Shown here: piece by piece, positions 57,997 through 64,000 of the stretch
How the letters are laid out: each line of letters begins with the position of its first letter
Numbering within the stretch: position 1 is the first letter of the stretch
Assembly (NCBI GenBank): GCA_019321725.1
Contig: CM033110.1
Span: forward strand, 9,789,278 to 9,853,277
Length of the DNA: 64,000 nucleotides
Direction: 5' to 3'
DNA from: Paulownia fortunei
Lineage: Eukaryota; Streptophyta; Magnoliopsida; Lamiales; Paulowniaceae
Position numbers and translations under genes: made by a program
Notes under the pieces: model-generated
Database searches by the model: none
What the model was told of the DNA's origin: nothing
What the model saw: only the letters and a program-made list of their open reading frames with translations

Positions 57997-60900
57997 ATGT
58001 CTTGCTGCCCATCGTCATCGTCAGGATCAGAAGAAGAGGATGAAGGAATCGACTCGTACAGAAAAGGAGGGTACCACGCCGTCAGAATCGGCGATTCATT
58101 CGCCGCTGGTCGATACATCGCCCAGCAAAAACTGGGCTGGGGTCAGTTCTCCACCGTTTGGCTCGCTTTCGATACTCAATCATCCGTAAGTATTTCTCCA
58201 AAATGGCGTGCTTTTTAGTTTCTCTTTTGTCGCTGTAGAATTACTGTTGTTTTGCTTTTTGGGTTTGCTTTTATAGATGACATTGTTTAATTCCTGTCTT
58301 ATTTATTTATGTCTGGGTGATTTTCTTTCAGTCTTTGGACATTTTCTTGTTTCTGACTTTAATGACACTATTGATGCGCCTTCATGTGGTTCGTATGTTT
58401 AGTTTAGAATGAAATCTTGGTATATTGATATAGCTAGCTGTATTAATTTGATGCTAGCGGTTGGATTAATGCTTAGTCTATGTGCATTTATCTGTAAACT
58501 TTTAGCTATTCATTTTAGAATCGCATTATGGTATTGATTCAAGTAGCTATGTTGCATCTCCAAAACTTCTTGTAGACACTACAGTGTTGAACTCTCAATT
58601 CCCCCTGCCCCCACCACCACCCCCACAACCCCAACCAAAAAAATAAAAAATAAAAAAAATTAGATAGTTTAACTCTGCAAGCATAATCTGATGATTTGGT
58701 GACATTTAGTTACTTCCGAAAAGGATATGCATCAAGTTTAAAGCATCACCAAATAATGGTCGTTTAGTTCATTAACTTCAATTCGGTTAAAAGAAGGGCG
58801 TCATTATTCTTACCATGTATGTTTGATTGAAGTGGATAATATTATGATAACTATAACTTAATAGTCATGTTATGGTCCCAGCTCCTCGAATTTGGCTACT
58901 TGTTTCTGCAAGAAATTTAAAAACATAATTAATGCACTAATATAATGCTGTTTTGTTTTTCCAAGCTAGGTGTTATACGAAGAAAGCATGCTTCTAGCAT
59001 GCAGAGTATTTTCTCTGTCGTGTTGTTTTATATGATCAGAATTCTCGTGACATGTTTAATTCCAATCTCAGTGGTGTTTTCTAACATTTTCTTGTTTGTG
59101 GTTTGTTCGGTTTCATAGAAATATGTTGCCTTGAAGATCCAAAAAAGTGCACCACAATTTGCTCAAGCTGCGCTTCATGAAATTGAAATCCTTTCTGCTA
59201 TTGCTGCTGGTGATCCCTCGAACATTAATTGTGTTGTACGATTAGTGGACCACTTTAAGCATGCAGGCCCAAATGGGCAGCATTTATGCATGGTCCTGGA
59301 ATTTCTTGGTGATAGTTTGCTGCGTCTGATCAAGTATAACCGGTATAAAGGTCTTGAATTGAACAAAGTTAGGGAGATATGCAAATGCATTTTGACTGCT
59401 CTAGATTACTTGCATGGTAAACTAGGACTTATACACACTGACCTAAAACCTGAAAACATTCTTCTATGTTCCACCATTAATCCTTTAAAAGATCCAATTA
59501 GGTCAGGAATGACTCCTATCCTTGAAAGACCTGAGGGAAACCCAAATGGCGGAGTAACAATAAATAGTATTGAGAAAAAACTAAAACAAAGGGCAAGAAG
59601 AGCAGTTGCAAGGATATCAGAAAGGCGAGCTTCTATGGGAGGGGTAGGCATGCTTCCAAAACCTGCTAGATGCTTGGATGGGATTGACTTGAGATGTAAG
59701 GTTGTGGATTTTGGAAATGCATGTTGGGCGGATCGGCCAATTGCTGAAGAAATTCAAACGAGACAATACAGAGCTCCAGAAGTTATACTTCAAACTGGTT
59801 ATTCTTTTCCTGCTGATATGTGGTCATTTGCTTGTACTGCATTTGAACTTGCAACTGGTGACATGATGTTTGCTCCCAAGAGTGGACAAGGCTTCAGTGA
59901 GGATGAGGTAATAATCCACACTTGATTTCATTTTTATGCATTAAAGCATGCATGAAAAAAAACTTTAATAAGCTTCATTTCCATATCTTCTGCATAAATT
60001 CTCAATTTACTTGGAGTAATTTTGTAAATTTTTCAGCATCTTGTTGGGGGTACTGATGTCTCCTTATCTGCTGCTGGCCACTCTTGATGTTCATAACTCT
60101 GTAGCAAAATGCTTTAAATTTGGAATCTATAACTTCTAAGTGTGCATATGTGGTCAGGTCAAGATTGTTAGGATAATATTGGTAATTGATTTAGCTAGTT
60201 TTCCCCTCCAAGTGCCTGATTTAGAGACTACCAAAATGAGTAATGGCTCTTAGTCATAGAAGCTCACATCTAATAGTTTCAAGTCTCGCAATTTTATGTA
60301 GCAAAAAAGTCGTAGATGAGCTACTTTGAAATCCTAGGCTTTATTTGGTTTTATTTTCGGTTGTCTTGAGAAAATTATTTTGAGAGAATGTATTTTGACA
60401 GTGGGTTTGGAGAATGAAAATGTGTTTGGATGTTTTGTTGAGAAAAGATGATGTTAGATGTCTGTGTCAATATTGTTTTGTTGTACTTAGTGGGGTATAG
60501 TAGGATATATGATTATTTAAATATTGTAATGGATAATTGATATATTTAGAGAAGGAAAATACCATTTAGAAAAAATACAAGTGGCAAACATATTTTCGTT
60601 TCCAAAAAAGAAAAATGTTAGATAAAAATGAAACCCAACAAAGCCTAGTTTTTGTTCTTCTTTCAGTTTTATACAGCTAGTTTGCCTAGAAGTGGTATCA
60701 GTTGATTTGTGATATGACAGGTGTGTTTTTGCAGGATCACCTTGCTTTGATGATGGAGCTCCTTGGAAAGATGCCACGGAAGGTAAACATGTATTTCTCA
60801 TTTCTCTATATTACTTGAACTGTATGCAAGAGTTGCTGACTATCAGTGTTAATGCTTGAATAAAAGATTGCCACAGGTGGGGCTCGATCCAAAGATTACT

Positions 60901-61187
60901 TTGATAGATATGGCGACTTGAAGAGGATTCGAAGGCTGAAGTACGGGTCTCTTGATCGACTACTGGTTGATAAATATAAATTTTCTGACGCTAATGCTCG
61001 TGAATTTGCGGGTTTTCTTTGTCCCATACTTGATTTTGAGCCAGAAAAGCGACCAACTGCCCAGCAGTGTCTGCAGCACCCATGGCTCAATATCGATAAT
61101 CTGATGCATGATGAGGTAAAGAGTGAATCTAGCATTGAAAAGGTGAATGTTGGAATGACCAACATGCAAATTAAGTTACGCAAGTGA
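57997..61187 (+). CDS. SR-protein-specific serine/threonine kinase (SRPK family), four exons
   Basis: Exons 57997-58185, 59119-59907, 60735-60782 and 60867-61187 join in phase 0 into 448 codons; all introns are GT-AG. An acidic Ser-rich N-terminus (residues 5-17) and the SRPK signature 'YRKGGYHAVRIGD' (21-33) precede the kinase domain: glycine loop LGWGQFSTV (46-54), Lys69, Glu84, catalytic 'HTDLKPEN' (Asp171), 'VDFGN' (Asp260) and 'RAPE' (282-284). The basic insert between the lobes (about 178-253, with 'KKLKQRARRAVARISERR') is the short SRPK spacer. The C-lobe ends at 'RPTAQQCLQHPWL'. The length fits plant SRPKs of about 440 residues. SRPKs phosphorylate RS domains of SR splicing factors, shuttling between cytoplasm and nucleus. 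The exon 4 acceptor at 60866 is chosen because it alone keeps frame into 'ATGGARSKDYFD'. All catalytic residues are present, so it is probably functional. The paralogue number is unknown, so no symbol is given. Confidence 0.96.
58601..58632 (-). other. Potential G-quadruplex / i-motif in intron 1
   Basis: The plus strand has C-runs of 5, 5, 5 and 4 separated by 2, 7 and 4 bases, so the minus (template) strand has four G-runs that fit a canonical quadruplex pattern. It is within intron 1 and is followed by an A-rich stretch. Confidence 0.6.
60337..60645. mobile_element. MITE-like inverted-repeat element in intron 2
   Basis: About 309 bp with terminal inverted repeats GGCTTTATTTGGTTTTATTTT (first 20 bases 60337-60356) and the inverse of GGCTTTGTTGGGTTTCATTTT at the right end, flanked by TA on both sides (60335-60336, 60646-60647). 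The interior is non-coding. It accounts for about a third of the 827-bp intron 2 of the kinase gene. Superfamily uncertain: the TIR resembles the Tourist type, but the flanking duplication is only TA or CTAG. Confidence 0.6.
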
Positions 61188-62553
61188 TGTAGGATTGACG
61201 GACAAGTTTTCCACATGTTTCGAGTTTTGTTTGTGGTTAATTTTTGGATATTTCCAAAGTCTTCATAGAATTTGATTTATTGACTAGCTAAAACGTAATA
61301 TAGCATATGGTAGCACAATGAAATGATAACACATGAAGAAATTGACTGAGAAACTGATTATCAAGTGCCAAATGCATGGAGCATTTGTAAATATGTCTCC
61401 AGGTGGTTGCTTCATTGATGTTGACACTCATTGAACGACTTCATCATGCTTTCCTTGGTTTTACGGGGACTTTTTGAGAAGGAAGCTCAACAGTGACTTG
61501 GCTACCGATTTTAAACTCTTACATTGGAGTACTACGCATGGGCCCATAACATAAGCTTTACGTCTTATGGAACCCTTGTGAGATGGATAAGTTGGGATCC
61601 AGGGTGGAAGGAATCTCATGAAAAGCAAGTGATTGTTTCAAACCTAAAGAAAGATGTTCTTCAAGTGTTCTTTTTCTGTCAAGAAATCAGGAAATTCCAG
61701 ATCAAGTCAGTGTGCAATGACAATTTTGAAACTGATTATTTTGATGGGATGGTAAAGAGTAGCTGATCAATCTCGCTCACTTTGGTGCTTCGAAGTACTA
61801 TGATACAATATTATGTGATACTATTTTTATATTAGCAATTTTGAACTGTATTATTCTGGGCCGTTTTGCAATTTTTTTCTTATATTTTGTGGTGCCAGTA
61901 TAAATGGTAGAATTGATTCCTAAAGCATATTCGTTCATTAAATGTCAAGAAAATCTTTTCATTGTTGGCAAGGTGATGACATTATTATAAAATACCCAGC
62001 ATGATGGGCTGCCAACTAAATGCCACTTGAGACCTGAACCTTTATATCGAGAGAAGAAAAGGTACAAGAATAGGTGTTTTCTCAGATTGAAGGAGAAATA
62101 ATATGGTAGATTTAGAGGGTTTTGAACGAGACAGAACGGACCATATGGAAGCAATTTGCCCACCCTGTTGAGGTATGCCTCAAAATGATTATTTGATGGA
62201 TCAAAAGTCAGTTGCAATAGTATTGAACAAGTGGTCCAAAATATTTGATGTGACAGTGCAAAAGACGACAATGTTGAAAATTCTATTTCAACACAGCGTC
62301 TACTAAGTTATTAGTTCAAAGTTATGTAGAGAAGGTATCTGATTTTTTTTTTGCATCCAGCCAAATATTTTAGGACAATTGCTCGTTGGTTGTAGCAACA
62401 TTAAGGGACAACGATTTGGTTAGACAAAATTAAAATCTTTATTCTTTTTATGGAAAAAACAAAAACAAAAACAAAAATAAAAGAAAGAGAGGAAGAAAAA
62501 GTAGGGAACTCTCTCTCTTTCTCTCCAAAATCATCCCTAAAGTTTTTTACATC
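61188..62553 (+). other. 3' UTR and 3' flank of the kinase gene
   Basis: No further exon with kinase similarity. The first several hundred bases are probably 3' UTR, but no perfect AATAAA is seen, so the end cannot be placed. The open frames at 61524-61766 (+) and 61945-62271 (-) have no recognised motif. A purine-rich stretch (62447-62500) and a CT run ('CTCTCTCTTTCTCTCC') lie next to the Tekay fragment. Confidence 0.45.
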
Positions 62554-63166
62554 AAAGACCTGCAGGAACTTTGCAATCTCTACTCGTTCCAGAATGAAAA
62601 TGGGAAAGGATCACTATGGATTTCATAACTAGTTTGCCAAATACTACTAAAGGTCATGATGTTTTTGGATTACCATTGACAGATTGACTAAGTCTGCTCA
62701 TTTCCTTCCCATATGTTCTACCTATTCCATGGATCGCTATGCCCAATTATACGTTCAAGAGATTACCAAACTTCATAGTGTGCCATTATCTATAGTTTCT
62801 GATAGAGATTCAAGATTTTTGTCTACTTTTTGGAGGAGAGTTTTGGGAACACAGTTATCATTCATTACAACATATCATCCTCAGACGGATGGGCAATCTG
62901 AAGGAACAATACAGACGTTGGAGGATATGCTCAGAGCCTGTGTATTAGACTTCCAAGGTCAGTGGAGTAAATTCCTACCTTTGGTGGAGTTTTCGTACAA
63001 CAACAACTATTAGACTAACATTGGAATGGCTCCCTATGAAGCATTATATGGCAAAAAGTTTAGGTCTCCGATACAATAAGATGAAGTTGGTGAGAAGAAA
63101 CTTTTGGCCCAAATATGATTCGAGAGACGATAGAAGTTGTGTCACAAATTCGACAAAGAATGAAAA
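62554..63166 (+). pseudogene. Tekay integrase fragment
   Basis: Aligns with 43090-43710 of the complete Tekay copy, starting at 'CATCAAAGACCTGCAGG'. The integrase core shows 'RLTKSAHFLPICSTYSMD' (about 62678-62732), 'VSDRDSRFLS' (about 62797), 'TYHPQTDGQSEGTIQTLEDM' (about 62869-62930, with the Glu) and '[12 protein letters not shown]'. Stops occur near 63012 and 63077, and the first catalytic Asp region (about 62610-62680) is frame-broken. It is cut at 63166 by a new LTR terminus. It is an isolated fragment with no LTR of its own in view. Confidence 0.87.
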
Positions 63167-64000
63167 TGTAACACCCCTTAACCTAATTGCAGAGCCTAAA
63201 CAAGCTGATACAGTTAAGTCAAGAAATGTTAATTTCTCATCAATATTAGAGTTATGGTTTTTAAAAAAATTTCTCATTTTTAGCTATAAGAGAAAGAACT
63301 TGAATCGTTTTAAACACACCATATACATATATCAAAACTGAGTATATCTGTTTACAAAACCATAGCAGAGCAGCTTTTTTAAAAACAAAATAGAGTTTTC
63401 AAAATAAACTACAAAACAGTTCGAAGCATGTCATATGAACAAATCTCTGTCCGGCCGCTCTAGAGACTCAGTCAACCTCTAAACCTATACATTTCCACCT
63501 GCATCACATGAATCTAATGAGCTAAAGGCTCAGTAAGGTGAAACTAATGTAATAACAAATAACATATATGCACATCTCGTAAATCATTATATGTATTATT
63601 CTATTTAATAACTTTCATTCATAAATCATTCTTTAGGGCCCTTAAAGTGTGGTACCTAACTAATAGCGATAGACCGTGGTTTTCGGAACCTGTTCATAAT
63701 GATTGGCCAATAAGAGAACTAATACGGGATTTTCATACTTGGTCTTTCAACCTCAGGTATTAGCCGTATTCTATCTCATTCATTATGGCTTTCCTATATC
63801 GATTTTTCAACCTCAAGTATTTGCTACCATTTGTTGGGTCTGCCGGTCCTTCTTGCGTTCCTTGTCTACCTGACCATCAATCAAGTACCATACTCTCTTT
63901 TCAAAAACCTCATTATATCCTTAATAGTATCATGCTTCATAAACCATAAATGCATCAAACATTACATCATTTCATGATTCTTGTGATACAGCAAATGAAA
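63167..64000 (-). repeat. Tekay-type LTR end, minus strand, running off the window
   Basis: Begins TGTAACACCCCTTAACC, the inverse of an LTR ending ...GGGGTGTTACA. On the minus strand 'TTACTGAGCCTTTAGCTCATTAG' (about 63515-63537) parallels 'TTACTGAGTATTAGCTCATATAG' in the Tekay LTR near 46645. No PBS lies to its left, so this is either the 3' LTR of a minus-strand element or a solo LTR. The open frames at 63021-63341 and 63044-63277 are not genes. Confidence 0.65.

Noticed and set aside
57986..58189. Alternative reading frame overlapping kinase exon 1
   Set aside because: Out of frame with the kinase and without a true ATG at its start. Exon 1 in the ATG 57997 frame matches the SRPK N-terminus and ends at a splice donor.
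60871..60880. Alternative exon 4 acceptor at 'CCACAG/GTGGGG'
   Set aside because: It would shift the frame and destroy the conserved 'GGARSKDYFD' segment; the AG at 60866 keeps frame.
61524..61766. 80-codon frame downstream of the kinase as an extra exon or gene
   Set aside because: No splice signal links it to the kinase, the kinase has a proper stop at 61185-61187, and there is no recognised motif.
1..64000. CRISPR array, prophage, operon or other prokaryotic system
   Set aside because: No direct-repeat/spacer pattern, no Shine-Dalgarno-led gene strings, and the only intact gene has GT-AG introns. The window is a plant nuclear locus.

Overview
The window is eukaryotic and plant-derived, most likely from a eudicot. 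It is AT-rich, packed with nested and decayed LTR retrotransposons, and carries one intron-containing gene with GT-AG introns. The species cannot be named from the sequence. I saw no bacterial operon, CRISPR array, rRNA gene or tRNA gene. I did not find a convincing new biological system; the interest lies in the nested transposon architecture.

Region by region. 1-4230: tail of an Athila-type Ty3/gypsy element (RNase H, integrase, long 3' untranslated region, LTR). 4231-13028: minus-strand Ty1/copia remains, namely a truncated LTR, then a copia element whose integrase is split by a 2.25-kb solo LTR with a target-site duplication. 13035-15758: truncated Tekay-type Ty3/gypsy fragment on the plus strand. 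15765-20850: second minus-strand copia remnant with its PBS and LTR. 20850-23270: no recognised gene; holds a 142-bp tandem duplication and a purine-rich block. 23275-26990: third minus-strand copia remnant. 27000-28972: truncated copia LTR, PBS and non-coding leader on the plus strand. 28980-32560: Athila 3' region and LTR. 32570-34806: Tat-lineage pol fragment with two RNase H regions. 34810-35345: small minus-strand remnant resembling a plant mobile domain protein.

35346-50488 is a nest. A minus-strand copia-type element with a short non-coding interior has a rearranged Tekay copy in its LTR, and that copy is itself split by a nearly complete 10.5-kb Tekay element (36623-47096; LTRs of 2897 and 2866 bp). 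Near-perfect 5-bp duplications support both insertion steps. 50490-55524: fourth copia pol fragment (plus strand), its 3' LTR, and a second 5'-truncated LTR. 55526-56850: 5' end of a minus-strand Tat-type element (gag remnant, PBS, 440-bp LTR).

57997-61187 is the only gene that looks intact: a four-exon, 448-residue SR-protein-specific kinase (SRPK family) on the plus strand. It has a Tourist-like MITE upstream, a second MITE-like element in intron 2, and a C-rich quadruplex-prone tract in intron 1. Beyond its 3' flank lie a Tekay integrase fragment (62554-63166) and a minus-strand Tekay-type LTR that runs off the window edge.

All retroelement coding regions carry stops, frameshifts, deletions or changed catalytic residues, so none appears autonomous. 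The kinase is the only feature here expected to act in cell physiology, through phosphorylation of splicing factors.
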